Shown here: positions 35,644-43,728 of the stretch, one piece after another
How the letters are laid out: each line of letters starts with the position of its first letter
How positions within the stretch are numbered: the stretch's first letter is position 1
Source: Humitalea sp050632385
GTDB lineage: Bacteria; Pseudomonadota; Alphaproteobacteria; Acetobacterales; Acetobacteraceae
DNA: 64,000 nt
Direction: 5' to 3'
NCBI RefSeq assembly: GCF_050632385.1
Contig: NZ_CP192599.1
Span: 4,712,001 to 4,776,000, forward strand
The notes under the pieces: generated by a model
What the model saw: only the letters and a program-made list of their open reading frames with translations
The model's database searches: none
What the model was told of the DNA's origin: nothing
Program-made: the position numbers and the translations under genes

Positions 35644-37806
35644 CTATTGTGCGAAGCCCGGAATCCCGCGCCGGAACGCATCCTCCCGCCCATCGCGCGT
35701 GATCTGCCAAAGCGGGCTGTCCACCGCCAGGCGCTGGCCGCCATCGCGCTGCACCGGGCGGATCACGATGGTCCCGACATCCCGCGTCTGCGCCCCGAAC
35801 AGCAGCAGCGGCACGCGGACATAGATGCCCTTGTCGAAGGACCCCTCGCCGAAGCGCGCCGCCGACACGTCGGTGATGGTGGCGAAGCCGCCGACCTCGA
35901 TCCCGCTGTTGAAGCGGCGCCCCAGTTCCAGGGTGCCGCCCCAATCGCCGGCCAGGTACCGCCCGCCCCGCACCACCGTGTAGAGGTTCCACAGCGGCAG
36001 GTCGGCGTAGAGCGAGGCCTGTCCCGTGGTCACCGTATAGTCGCGGAAGTCGAAGCGCTGTTGCGTGCTGCGCTGCTGCACCCAGTTCACATCGACCCCG
36101 ACCGCGATCGGGCTGGCATGCGGCCGCCACAGCAATTCCGACGACACGCCGCCGAACATCGGCTCCAGCAGCCCCGCCGTGACGCGGGCGAAAATATCCG
36201 GCGCCGGGGTCCAGATGCGTTCGGCGTAGAGCGCGGGGATCGATGTCGTGCCATCCCGCGCATAAAGCGCGTAGTCGCTGCGGACATGCGGCAGGACGCT
36301 GTCGCTGGGGGCGCCCCCGCCCATATTGCCGAAGATCGCCTGGCCCAGGCTGCCGGCGACGGCAAAGCCGGCACCGATCTCCAACCGCCCGCCGACCGCG
36401 ACGCCGGCCTGGTAGCGCACCGACCGGGTGGGGTCGCCCAGGATGATGTTGATGCGCGGCAGGATGCCCCAGTCGAAGAACGGCCCCGGGGCGCGGATGG
36501 CGCCTGGCCAGACGCGGGTATCGGCGGGCAGCAGGAAGGTCGCGGCATAGGCTTCCTCGGGCGAGGCCTGGCGCCGGCCCACCGCCTCCAGCACCGCGCG
36601 GGGGATGAGCATTTCCGAGACTTCGACGCCCGCGTTCCACCAGGCCAGGCGCAGCATCTGGACGTCGTCGGGCAGCAGGTCGTTGACCGCGCGCAAGATG
36701 CGGGCGGCGATCTGGGCGATGGTGCGGAAGCCGCCGCCGGAGACGGCGATGCGGGCCTCCTGCCCCTCGATGCCGAAGGCGATGGCGGGCAGGCCGGCGG
36801 CGCGCAGGGCGGCGAAGACGCGGGCGGCCAGGGCGGCGTCGGCGGGGGTCGCGGGGTCGGGCGGCGGCCGGGCGGGCATCGGCGGCGGCGGGGCCAGGCG
36901 GATGGCCGGCGGATCATCCGGGTTCATCCGCAGGCTGAGCCGGAACAGCAGGTCGGTGCCGTTCACGGCAAACAGGCCGGCATCGACCGAATCATTCGAC
37001 CATTGGATGCCGGCGTTGAAGCGTGACGCGGCCTCCCCCCGCAGGTTGGTCGTGCGGCCCGGGTAGCCGCCGCGTTCGTCGCGCAAATTGTCGGCGGAAT
37101 ATTCCGCCTTGACCCGGAAGCCATCGACGTCGCCCCAGGGGGTCGGCAGCGGCGGCAGGGTCACCTCCACGCCGCCAAAGATGCCGGCATAGGGGCCGCG
37201 GAAGTAGGAGGCGTTCAAGGTGCCGCCCTGGCCCACATCGCGCGGCCGGTTGGCGAAGCTGTCGGAGATATTGGTCAGCGGGTTGGTCACGTCCTGGCCG
37301 GTCGCCTGGCGCCCCCAGCCCATGCCGGCGGTGACATCGACCGGACCCCAGCGGCGGGAGGCGACGATGTATTCGGCGCCATAGATGCCGGTGCCGATCA
37401 TATCCTGCAGCCCGATGGCGATGGCCGGGGTCCATTCGCCTTCCTCGACCAGGCGCAGTTTCAGGTCGAAGGAGCGATCGGTGGTCATGCCTTCGCCGGT
37501 GGTGCCGTTGAGCCGTTCCGCCAGGCGGAAGGTTGCTTCCAGGAAGGGCAGCGCCTGGAAGGAGACGAACCAGAAGCGGCGCTGGTGGCGAATCGCGGCA
37601 CCGGCTTCCAGCGTGCCATCGGGGCGGAAGCGGGCGTTGCGGCTTTCGATCAGGCCGACGCCGCCGAAATCCATGCCGGTGCCGGGGACGTCCTGCGCCA
37701 GGGCGGGGGCAGCCAAAGGTGCGGCCGCCAGCATGATGCAGGCAGCGCAGATACGCGCGACGCTGGCGGCGACCATGCGCCGCACCCGAATCCCCAAGGC
37801 CCCCAT
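35644..37806 (-). CDS. YjbH-domain outer membrane protein
   Basis: A 720-residue exported protein. Signal region RICAACIMLAAAPLAAPALAQ, then GLIESRNARFRPDGTLEAG, the YjbH/GfcD opening. Many alternating beta segments (ITDVSAARFGEGSFDKGIYV near the end) indicate a beta-barrel. A central Pro-rich linker (residues about 318-340) separates two parts. YjbH proteins are linked to exopolysaccharide secretion, but no yjbEFG/gfc genes adjoin it, making this an orphan. The ATG at 37806 was chosen. 37776 is also possible and lies closer to the signal peptide. Confidence 0.78.
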   Translation of the reverse strand: MGALGIRVRRMVAASVARICAACIMLAAAPLAAPALAQDVPGTGMDFGGVGLIESRNARFRPDGTLEAGAAIRHQRRFWFVSFQALPFLEATFRLAERLNGTTGEGMTTDRSFDLKLRLVEEGEWTPAIAIGLQDMIGTGIYGAEYIVASRRWGPVDVTAGMGWGRQATGQDVTNPLTNISDSFANRPRDVGQGGTLNASYFRGPYAGIFGGVEVTLPPLPTPWGDVDGFRVKAEYSADNLRDERGGYPGRTTNLRGEAASRFNAGIQWSNDSVDAGLFAVNGTDLLFRLSLRMNPDDPPAIRLAPPPPMPARPPPDPATPADAALAARVFAALRAAGLPAIAFGIEGQEARIAVSGGGFRTIAQIAARILRAVNDLLPDDVQMLRLAWWNAGVEVSEMLIPRAVLEAVGRRQASPEEAYAATFLLPADTRVWPGAIRAPGPFFDWGILPRINIILGDPTRSVRYQAGVAVGGRLEIGAGFAVAGSLGQAIFGNMGGGAPSDSVLPHVRSDYALYARDGTTSIPALYAERIWTPAPDIFARVTAGLLEPMFGGVSSELLWRPHASPIAVGVDVNWVQQRSTQQRFDFRDYTVTTGQASLYADLPLWNLYTVVRGGRYLAGDWGGTLELGRRFNSGIEVGGFATITDVSAARFGEGSFDKGIYVRVPLLLFGAQTRDVGTIVIRPVQRDGGQRLAVDSPLWQITRDGREDAFRRGIPGFAQ

Positions 37807-37909
37807 ATCCTCACAGAATCGTGAAGTTCGGGCGACTTGGGAAGCCGGAAACCGTCCATAAGCGGGGCAGCATGTCCGGTTTGTCATGCCAATGTTGCAA
37901 GCGGGCGCG

Positions 37910-37937
37910 TTGACCGGACCCCGCAGCGCAACATACT
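37910..37937 (+). promoter_or_regulatory. Predicted sigma-70 promoter of sdhCDAB
   Basis: TTGACC (37910-37915) and CATACT (37932-37937) are spaced by 16 bp, a good match to the housekeeping consensus. The start of transcription would lie near 37944, giving a leader of about 65 nt before sdhC. Confidence 0.6.
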
Positions 37938-38009
37938 TACACCATACAAGGGGTTAACCTGGGTGTGGTAACAGCCTGTCCCGGTCCCGAAAGCAATGGT
38001 CAACCAAAC

Positions 38010-38450
38010 ATGTCCTTGACGCATGACCCCCGCGACGCCGCCTTCCACGGCCGCCGAACCGACGGCAGCCCCGTCCGCCGGCCGCTGTCGCCGCATTTGC
38101 AAGTCTATCGGCTGGGCATCACGGGCAACCTGTCGATCCTGAACCGGATCGCCGGCTGCGCCTGGACCGGGGGCATCCTGCTGCTGGTCTGGTGGCTCGT
38201 GGCCGCGGCCGCGGGGCCCAGCGCCTTTGCCACCGTGCAATGGTTCCTGGGGTCCTTCCTCGGCCTGCTGATCCTGTTCGGGATGACGGCGGCGGCCTGG
38301 TACCACACCCTGGGTGGCATCCGGCACCTGGTCTGGGATGCCGGCTACGGCTTCGACCTGCCGACGGTCTATACCTCTGGCTACGCCGTGCTGATCGGCA
38401 CCGGCGTCTTGACGGTCCTGACATGGATCGTCGCGTTGATCGTCTGGTGA
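38010..38450 (+). CDS. sdhC: Succinate dehydrogenase cytochrome b556 subunit
   Basis: A 146-residue subunit with three transmembrane helices. RPLSPHLQVYRLGITGNLSILNRI is the SdhC N-terminal signature, with the quinone-site Ser in the SILNRIAG segment. The heme ligand His is in WYHTLGGIRHLVWD. It anchors the flavoprotein and Fe-S subunits and reduces ubiquinone. The ATG at 38010 fits the family start. It is the first gene of sdhCDAB. Confidence 0.93.
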   Translation: MSLTHDPRDAAFHGRRTDGSPVRRPLSPHLQVYRLGITGNLSILNRIAGCAWTGGILLLVWWLVAAAAGPSAFATVQWFLGSFLGLLILFGMTAAAWYHTLGGIRHLVWDAGYGFDLPTVYTSGYAVLIGTGVLTVLTWIVALIVW

Positions 38451-38457
38451 GGCTGGC

Positions 38458-38856
38458 ATGAAGACCGAACACGACGCCGCCCTGCGGTTGCGGACCCCCT
38501 TGGGCCGGGTGCGGGGCCTGGGCTCCGCCCGTGGCGGCACGCACCACTGGTGGGGCCAGCGGCTGACGTCGCTGGCGCTGCTGCCGTTGACGCTCTGGTT
38601 CGCGATCTCCGCCGTGTCGCTGGCGGGGGCCACGCATAGCGATGCGCTGGTCTTCATCGGAGCGCCGCTGAACGCGGTGCTGCTGATCGCGACCCTGCTG
38701 CTGACGTTTCATCACACCAATGCGGGTTTGCAGGTCGTGATCGAAGACTATGTGCGAGCCCCCGGGGCCCGCATCGCGGCGCTGCTGGCGGTGCAGGCGG
38801 CCTGCTGGCTGCTCGCCATCGCCTCGGTGCTGGCGGTGCTGCGGATCGCGGTCTGA
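38458..38856 (+). CDS. sdhD: Succinate dehydrogenase hydrophobic membrane anchor
   Basis: A 132-residue subunit with three helices. LRTPLGRVRGLGSARGGTHHWW precedes helix 1 in the usual alphaproteobacterial pattern. The heme-binding His region is FHHTNAGLQVVIEDYV. It is separated from sdhC by 7 nt and from sdhA by 76 nt. Confidence 0.92.
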   Translation: MKTEHDAALRLRTPLGRVRGLGSARGGTHHWWGQRLTSLALLPLTLWFAISAVSLAGATHSDALVFIGAPLNAVLLIATLLLTFHHTNAGLQVVIEDYVRAPGARIAALLAVQAACWLLAIASVLAVLRIAV

Positions 38857-38932
38857 TCGTGTTGGCCCGGGCGCCCCTGCGCCCGGCGATTTTTTTGGGG
38901 GCCGCGGCCTCCATGACGGATGGAACGGGACG

Positions 38933-40744
38933 ATGAACGCCATCAGCAAGCCAAGCAGCGGTGCCTACCGCGTCGTGGACCATACCTATGACGTGGTGGT
39001 GGTCGGCGCCGGTGGGGCCGGGTTGCGCGCGACCTTCGGCATGGGTGCGGCGGGGCTGAAGACCGCCTGCATCACCAAGGTCTTCCCCACCCGGTCGCAT
39101 ACCGTCGCGGCGCAGGGTGGCGTCGGCGCGGCACTCGGCAACATGGGCGAGGATGACTGGCGCTGGCACATGTACGACACCGTGAAGGGGTCGGACTGGC
39201 TGGGCGACCAGGATGCCATCGAATACATGTGCCGCGAGGCGATCCCCGCGATCATCGAGCTGGAACACTACGGCGTGCCGTTCAGCCGGACCGAGGACGG
39301 CAAGATCTACCAGCGCCCCTTCGGCGGCCATATGCAGGACTACGGCAAGACGCCGGCGATGCGCGCCTGTGCCGCCGCCGACCGCACCGGGCATGCCATC
39401 CTGCACACGCTCTACCAGCAGTCGCTGAAGCATGGCTGCGAGTTCTTCGTCGAATATTTCGCGCTCGACCTCATCATGGACGACGAGGGTGTGTGCCGCG
39501 GCGTGATGGCCTGGAACCTGGAAGACGGGACCATGCATCGCTTCCGCGCGCAGCAGGTGGTGCTGGCGACCGGTGGCTATGGCCGCGCCTATTTCTCCTG
39601 CACCTCCGCCCATACCTGCACCGGCGACGGTGGCGGCATGGTGCTGCGCGCCGGGTTGCCGATGCAGGACATGGAGTTCGTGCAGTTCCACCCGACCGGC
39701 ATCTATGGCTCCGGCTGCCTGGTGACGGAGGGTGCGCGTGGCGAGGGCGGCTATCTTACCAATTCCGCCGGTGAGCGTTTCATGGAGCGCTATGCGCCGA
39801 CGGCCAAGGACCTGGCATCGCGCGACGTCGTGTCCCGCGCCATGTCGGTGGAAATCCGCGAGGGCCGCGGCGTCGGCCCGAACAAGGACCACATCTACCT
39901 GCACCTGGAGCACCTGGGCGCCGACCTGCTGCACGAGCGCCTGCCGGGCATTTCCGAAACGGCCAAGATCTTTGCCGGCGTGGATGTGACGAAGGAGCCG
40001 ATCCCGATGCTCCCGACCGTCCATTACAACATGGGCGGCGTGCCGACGAACATCCACACCGAGGTGCTGCGCCCGACCGCGCAGGACCAGGATGCGATCG
40101 TCCCCGGGCTGATGGCGGTGGGTGAGGCCGCTTGCGTGTCGGTGCATGGGGCGAACCGCCTCGGCACCAACTCGCTGCTGGATCTGGTCGTGTTCGGCCG
40201 CGCCGCGGCGTTGCGGGCGGCGGATGTCATCAAGCCCGGCGCGTCGCAGCCGCCGCTGCCGGCCCGCGCGGGTGAGGCATCGCTGGACCGGCTGGACCGC
40301 ACGCGCCACGCCAAGGGGTCGACCCATACCTCCGAGATTCGCCTGGCGATGCAGAAGACGATGCAGACCCATGCGGCGGTGTTCCGCACATCGGAACTGC
40401 TGAGCGAGGGTGTAACCAAGATGCAGGGCGTCTATGACGCCGCGCGCGATTTGAAGATCTCGGACCGTTCGCTGATCTGGAATTCCGACCTGGTGGAAGC
40501 GCTGGAGTTGGAGAACCTGATGGGCAACGCCATGACCACCATGGTCGGCGCCGAGGCCCGCCACGAAAGCCGTGGCGCCCATGCGCATGAGGATTATCCC
40601 GACCGCGACGACGTCAACTGGATGAAGCACACGCTGGCCTGGTGCGATGCCGATGGCAGCGTGAAGCTGGATTACCGCGACGTGAAGATGCGCACCCTGA
40701 CCAATGAGGTCCAGGTATTTCCCCCCAAGGCACGGGTGTACTGA
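38933..40744 (+). CDS. sdhA: Succinate dehydrogenase flavoprotein subunit
   Basis: A 603-residue flavoprotein. The FAD loop is YDVVVVGAGGAGLRATFGM, and covalent FAD attaches to the His in TRSHTVAAQGGVGAALGN near residue 56. Substrate residues are in VQFHPTGIYGSGCLVTEGAR and the HGANRLGTNSLLDLVVFGR region. It oxidises succinate to fumarate in the TCA cycle at the inner membrane. Length and motifs are complete. Confidence 0.97.
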   Translation: MNAISKPSSGAYRVVDHTYDVVVVGAGGAGLRATFGMGAAGLKTACITKVFPTRSHTVAAQGGVGAALGNMGEDDWRWHMYDTVKGSDWLGDQDAIEYMCREAIPAIIELEHYGVPFSRTEDGKIYQRPFGGHMQDYGKTPAMRACAAADRTGHAILHTLYQQSLKHGCEFFVEYFALDLIMDDEGVCRGVMAWNLEDGTMHRFRAQQVVLATGGYGRAYFSCTSAHTCTGDGGGMVLRAGLPMQDMEFVQFHPTGIYGSGCLVTEGARGEGGYLTNSAGERFMERYAPTAKDLASRDVVSRAMSVEIREGRGVGPNKDHIYLHLEHLGADLLHERLPGISETAKIFAGVDVTKEPIPMLPTVHYNMGGVPTNIHTEVLRPTAQDQDAIVPGLMAVGEAACVSVHGANRLGTNSLLDLVVFGRAAALRAADVIKPGASQPPLPARAGEASLDRLDRTRHAKGSTHTSEIRLAMQKTMQTHAAVFRTSELLSEGVTKMQGVYDAARDLKISDRSLIWNSDLVEALELENLMGNAMTTMVGAEARHESRGAHAHEDYPDRDDVNWMKHTLAWCDADGSVKLDYRDVKMRTLTNEVQVFPPKARVY

Positions 40745-40747
40745 TCG

Positions 40748-41530
40748 ATGGCGACCTTCACGCTTCCGAAGAACAGCAAGGTCGGCGCGGGCACGACCCA
40801 CAAGGCGCCGGCCGGTTCGACCAAGGTGCGGTCGTTCAGCATCTATCGCTGGGACCCGGATACCGAGGCGGCGCCCCGGCGCGATGTCTATGAGATCGAC
40901 CTGGACAAGACCGGGCCGATGGTCCTGGACGCGCTGATCAAGATCAAGAACGAGATCGACAGCAGCCTGACCTTCCGCCGGTCCTGCCGCGAGGGGATCT
41001 GCGGGTCCTGCGCGATGAATATCGACGGGACCAATACCCTCGCTTGCCTGAAGCCGATCGAGGAAGTGGCCGGCGAGGTGAAGATCAACCCGCTGCCGCA
41101 TCTGCCGGTGGTGAAGGATCTGGTGCCCGACCTGAGCCAACTCTACGCGCAGTATCGCAGCGTCGAGCCCTGGCTGAAGTCCGACACCCCGCCGCCGCCG
41201 GATGAGGAACGCCGGCAGTCGAAGGAGGAGCGGGCCAAGCTGGACGGGATGTGGGAATGCATCCTGTGCTTCTGCTGCTCCACATCCTGCCCGTCCTATT
41301 GGTGGAACGGTGACCGGTATTTGGGGCCGGCCGTGCTGCTGGCGGCGTATCGCTGGATCGCCGATAGCCGCGATGAGCGGACCGGGGACCGGCTGGACGA
41401 TCTGGAAGATCCGTTCCGCCTGTATCGCTGCCACACGATCATGAACTGCACCAACACCTGCCCCAAGGGGCTGAACCCGGCGCAGGCGATCGGCAAGATC
41501 AAGCAGTTGATGGTGGAACGGCAGGGCTGA
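40748..41530 (+). CDS. sdhB: Succinate dehydrogenase iron-sulfur subunit
   Basis: A 260-residue subunit with the three clusters: [2Fe-2S] at CREGICGSCAMNIDGTNTLAC, [4Fe-4S] beginning CILCFCCSTSCPSYWW, and the [3Fe-4S] cysteines in CHTIMNCTNTCPKGLNP. It relays electrons from FAD to ubiquinone. It follows sdhA by 3 nt. The stop is only 2 nt from the end of a convergent accessory gene. Confidence 0.97.
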   Translation: MATFTLPKNSKVGAGTTHKAPAGSTKVRSFSIYRWDPDTEAAPRRDVYEIDLDKTGPMVLDALIKIKNEIDSSLTFRRSCREGICGSCAMNIDGTNTLACLKPIEEVAGEVKINPLPHLPVVKDLVPDLSQLYAQYRSVEPWLKSDTPPPPDEERRQSKEERAKLDGMWECILCFCCSTSCPSYWWNGDRYLGPAVLLAAYRWIADSRDERTGDRLDDLEDPFRLYRCHTIMNCTNTCPKGLNPAQAIGKIKQLMVERQG

Positions 41531-41532
41531 TT

Positions 41533-42111
41533 TCACGGCCAGGCAAGGCGCACGCTGCGGGGGATGGATTTCTTCCCCGCGGTGGTGCGTAGAAGGCGCT
41601 TGAGCAGCCGGATGGCAGGCATGTCGCGGCGCTCAATCGCAGGCCAGAAGTAGCGCATCAGCCTTTCGGACAAATCCGGGTCGGGTAGCAGCCAGGGCGG
41701 CCCGTTGAGGGCTGACCGGATGCTCAGGCGCCTGATCAGCACCAGAAATCCCAGCCCCAGGATGCGATGCGCGCGGCGGCAGGCGCGGGTGATGAAGGAT
41801 TCAATCCTTCTGAGCGGGTGGTCGTCGTCGTCGAGGGCGACGAGGGTTTCCAGCAGGGATTGCCATAGCCCGCCGTGCGTCAGGCGCCGGAAGTAGCGGG
41901 CGATGGTGTCGGGCTTGCCGAATTTTTCCGGAGTGTCGCGCCAGGGGGACGCCGTGCAGGCGATGTGGAAGATCGCGTCCATACGGGCGCGGAGGTCGCC
42001 GACCTGGCGGCCGGCGGGGGAGCGGTGGATGAGGTGGGGGTAGAGGGCGAGCCATTCGGCGTCGGAGAGGGGGCACCAGGGACGGGGTGGGGTGTGGGGG
42101 CGGAGGGGCAT
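41533..42111 (-). CDS. Transposase-derived (IS5/DUF4096 N-terminal domain) protein without DDE core
   Basis: A 192-residue protein. Residues 10-90 match the N-terminal domain of IS5-type transposases: CPLSDAEWLALYPHLIHRSP, GRQVGDLRARMDAIFHIACT, PWRDTPEKFGKPDTIARYFR and RLTHGGLWQSLLETLV. The C-terminal half is helical and basic (ITRACRRAHRILGLGFLVLI, RLLKRLLRTTAGKKSIPRS) with no DDE triad. No inverted repeats are visible. It could be a domesticated DNA-binding domain or a remnant kept open. It is convergent with sdhB and bounds an accessory island. Confidence 0.65.
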   Translation of the reverse strand: MPLRPHTPPRPWCPLSDAEWLALYPHLIHRSPAGRQVGDLRARMDAIFHIACTASPWRDTPEKFGKPDTIARYFRRLTHGGLWQSLLETLVALDDDDHPLRRIESFITRACRRAHRILGLGFLVLIRRLSIRSALNGPPWLLPDPDLSERLMRYFWPAIERRDMPAIRLLKRLLRTTAGKKSIPRSVRLAWP

Positions 42112-42268
42112 TTTTGGGGTGTAGCATGGGGGAGGCTAAAAAAGGTAAAAAAACCTATTATGCCCCGACAGCCTAATTGAGAAGCGTGTTCGGCGCGTCT
42201 AGCGCAGAGGTTATCGGCGTTGTTGTCGCGCGCCAGCGTGAGCACGCGCCTAGCTGGTCTATTACCCG

Positions 42269-42287
42269 GCCGGCACCAAGCGCCGGC
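42269..42287 (-). terminator. Hairpin at the end of the HEPN-like gene
   Basis: GCCGGC-7nt-GCCGGC overlaps the TAG stop of the gene ending at 42287. There is no T-tract. The adjacent 175-bp gap to 42112 also holds an A-rich tract near 42140 and nothing else I recognise. Confidence 0.4.
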
Positions 42288-42973
42288 TACAACGACGGCG
42301 CATTGGCAGTGCTGAATTCAGACTCAATCGCTTCCGCAGTTATGACAGAATAATCGCCTTCAGCGAATGTCGGTTCGGCTGCGCCCTTCAGCTGGAAAGT
42401 GAGCTTTGTGAGATCCCGCATCAGCTCGACGAAGCTGACGATCCATTGACGTATCTGCTCGTCATCTATCGTCCAGACGTGGGATTGGTCGCCAATGTAA
42501 AGAACGAAGTCCGTAGTCAATCCGCGAACCTCGTCGTTGATAGGCTCTAGCCACGAAGCGTAGTGAGCCATCAGGTTTCTGACTTCCCGAAACCCAGCCA
42601 TCCGTTGGACCATCGGATCGGCTCTATCTATTGGCAGGTGCTTTCGGATAATGACCTTCGCCCGGTCGATCTTTCGTTCAAGGCTGTTTTCGCAACGTCT
42701 CTGCTGATCGAGGTCGGAATAGCCTTCCAGGGTGGCGCCTTGATCGACCTTGTCGCGATAGATCTCCGCCATCTCAAGTACGATGAGGGCGTGTTCGACG
42801 GCAAAGCTCGCTCCAAGAATTTGGCCTCGAATGGCCCGCATCTGCAAAGCGATCTGACGAGGATCTCGGAGTGGGGGATGGGCCGTGTTGAACGCAATCC
42901 ATGCCTTGGGCCTCAGCCGCACGCCGGCCTCCGTGGGGATTCCTCTGAACTTCTCGGAACGTTGCCGCTTCAT
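42287..42973 (-). CDS. HEPN-like protein of unknown function
   Basis: A 228-residue largely helical protein with lower GC than its neighbours. The segment FREVRNLMAHYASWLEP contains R132-N-L-M-A-H137, the R-x4-H signature of HEPN ribonucleases with the usual Asn after Arg. Upstream helices contain SFAVEHALIVLEMAEIYRDK and NSLERKIDRAKVII. HEPN proteins often act in toxin-antitoxin or phage defence. No nucleotidyltransferase (MNT) partner is adjacent, but mazEF lies just upstream. The ATG at 42973 has GGAG 5 nt upstream. Assignment to HEPN rests on the motif and helical pattern only. Confidence 0.55.
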   Translation of the reverse strand: MKRQRSEKFRGIPTEAGVRLRPKAWIAFNTAHPPLRDPRQIALQMRAIRGQILGASFAVEHALIVLEMAEIYRDKVDQGATLEGYSDLDQQRRCENSLERKIDRAKVIIRKHLPIDRADPMVQRMAGFREVRNLMAHYASWLEPINDEVRGLTTDFVLYIGDQSHVWTIDDEQIRQWIVSFVELMRDLTKLTFQLKGAAEPTFAEGDYSVITAEAIESEFSTANAPSL

Positions 42974-43101
42974 AGATTCTCCATCCCGTGAGGCCGCCCC
43001 GGCCGCATTCGGTCTTCGACTGTCTCGGCCCAGTAGGCTGGTCGCATTGACGCAGGCCCCGTCCATTCACCTAACAGCGTCAGCATCACCCGGCCGCGCC
43101 G

Positions 43102-43437
43102 CTAACCAATCAGCGCCCGCAGTTTTGCCCTGATCTGCCCAAGCTCCGCCGCCGTCACCCGCGCCTTGCGCACCGCCCGACGCGCCCGCCAATCCAGGCT
43201 CTTCACCTGATCCGCCAGCGCCACACTCGGCGGCTCACCGGCAATCGCCACCTCAAACGGATAGCCCTTGATCTTCGTCGTCAGCGGGCAGCACAGCATC
43301 AGCCCGACCTTGTCGTTATAGGCAGCCGGGCTCAACACGACGGCGGGGCGATGCCCCGCCTGTTCATGGCCAGCCTGGGGGTCGAATTGCAGCCAGACCA
43401 CATCGCCAGCATCCGGCACAGTGGCCGGAGGCTTCAC
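43102..43437 (-). CDS. mazF: MazF/ChpB/PemK-type endoribonuclease toxin
   Basis: A 111-residue mRNA interferase. The family opening is DAGDVVWLQFDPQAGHEQAGHRP with the conserved GHEQxGxRP, followed by AVVLSPAAYNDKVGLMLCCP and a C-terminal ADQVKSLDWRARR segment. It cleaves single-stranded mRNA at short sequences when free of MazE. GTG at 43437 is preferred over GTG at 43440: it makes a GTGA overlap with mazE and sits 7 nt from AAGGA. Confidence 0.92.
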   Translation of the reverse strand: MKPPATVPDAGDVVWLQFDPQAGHEQAGHRPAVVLSPAAYNDKVGLMLCCPLTTKIKGYPFEVAIAGEPPSVALADQVKSLDWRARRAVRKARVTAAELGQIRAKLRALIG

Positions 43438-43676
43438 CACGTTTCCTTACCGACCGGCGCACCGTAATCGACCGGGTCATGCCGATTCTCGGCCGTGATC
43501 CCGTCCAACAATTCGGTCAGGTCGAAGGATGGCTCCCGGGCGGGCTCGATGATGATCAGCCCGCCTTCCTCACGCACGTCCACGGCCTGGTCGATCGAAA
43601 CCCGTGCCGCTGCCATCACAGATGCGGGGATGCGGACGGAGGCGCTGTTGCCCCACTTCTTGACCATGACCTTCAT
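43434..43676 (-). CDS. mazE: MazE-type antitoxin
   Basis: An 80-residue antitoxin. The N-terminal AbrB-like fold is MKVMVKKWGNSASVRIPASV, and the C-terminal acidic tail (EPSFDLTELLDGITAENRHD) wraps and inhibits MazF. It probably represses its own promoter at the adjacent 27-bp palindrome. A predicted promoter places transcription start at or within a base or two of the ATG, with no Shine-Dalgarno sequence, so the mRNA may be leaderless. Confidence 0.92.
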   Translation of the reverse strand: MKVMVKKWGNSASVRIPASVMAAARVSIDQAVDVREEGGLIIIEPAREPSFDLTELLDGITAENRHDPVDYGAPVGKETW

Positions 43677-43682
43677 GGTGCC

Positions 43683-43728
43683 GTTTTAGGCGGGGCGTGC
43701 CGAGTGTGTCAACAATGTTGATACACTC
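43683..43728 (-). promoter_or_regulatory. mazEF promoter and 27-bp operator palindrome
   Basis: On the minus strand, TTGACA (43712-43707) and TAAAAC (43688-43683) are 18 bp apart, ending 6 nt before the mazE ATG. A 12-3-12 inverted repeat at 43702-43728 (GAGTGTGTCAAC, spacer AAT, GTTGATACACTC; 11 of 12 pairs) covers the -35 box and reaches into the purA stop codon. This is a likely MazE/MazEF operator. Confidence 0.65.
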
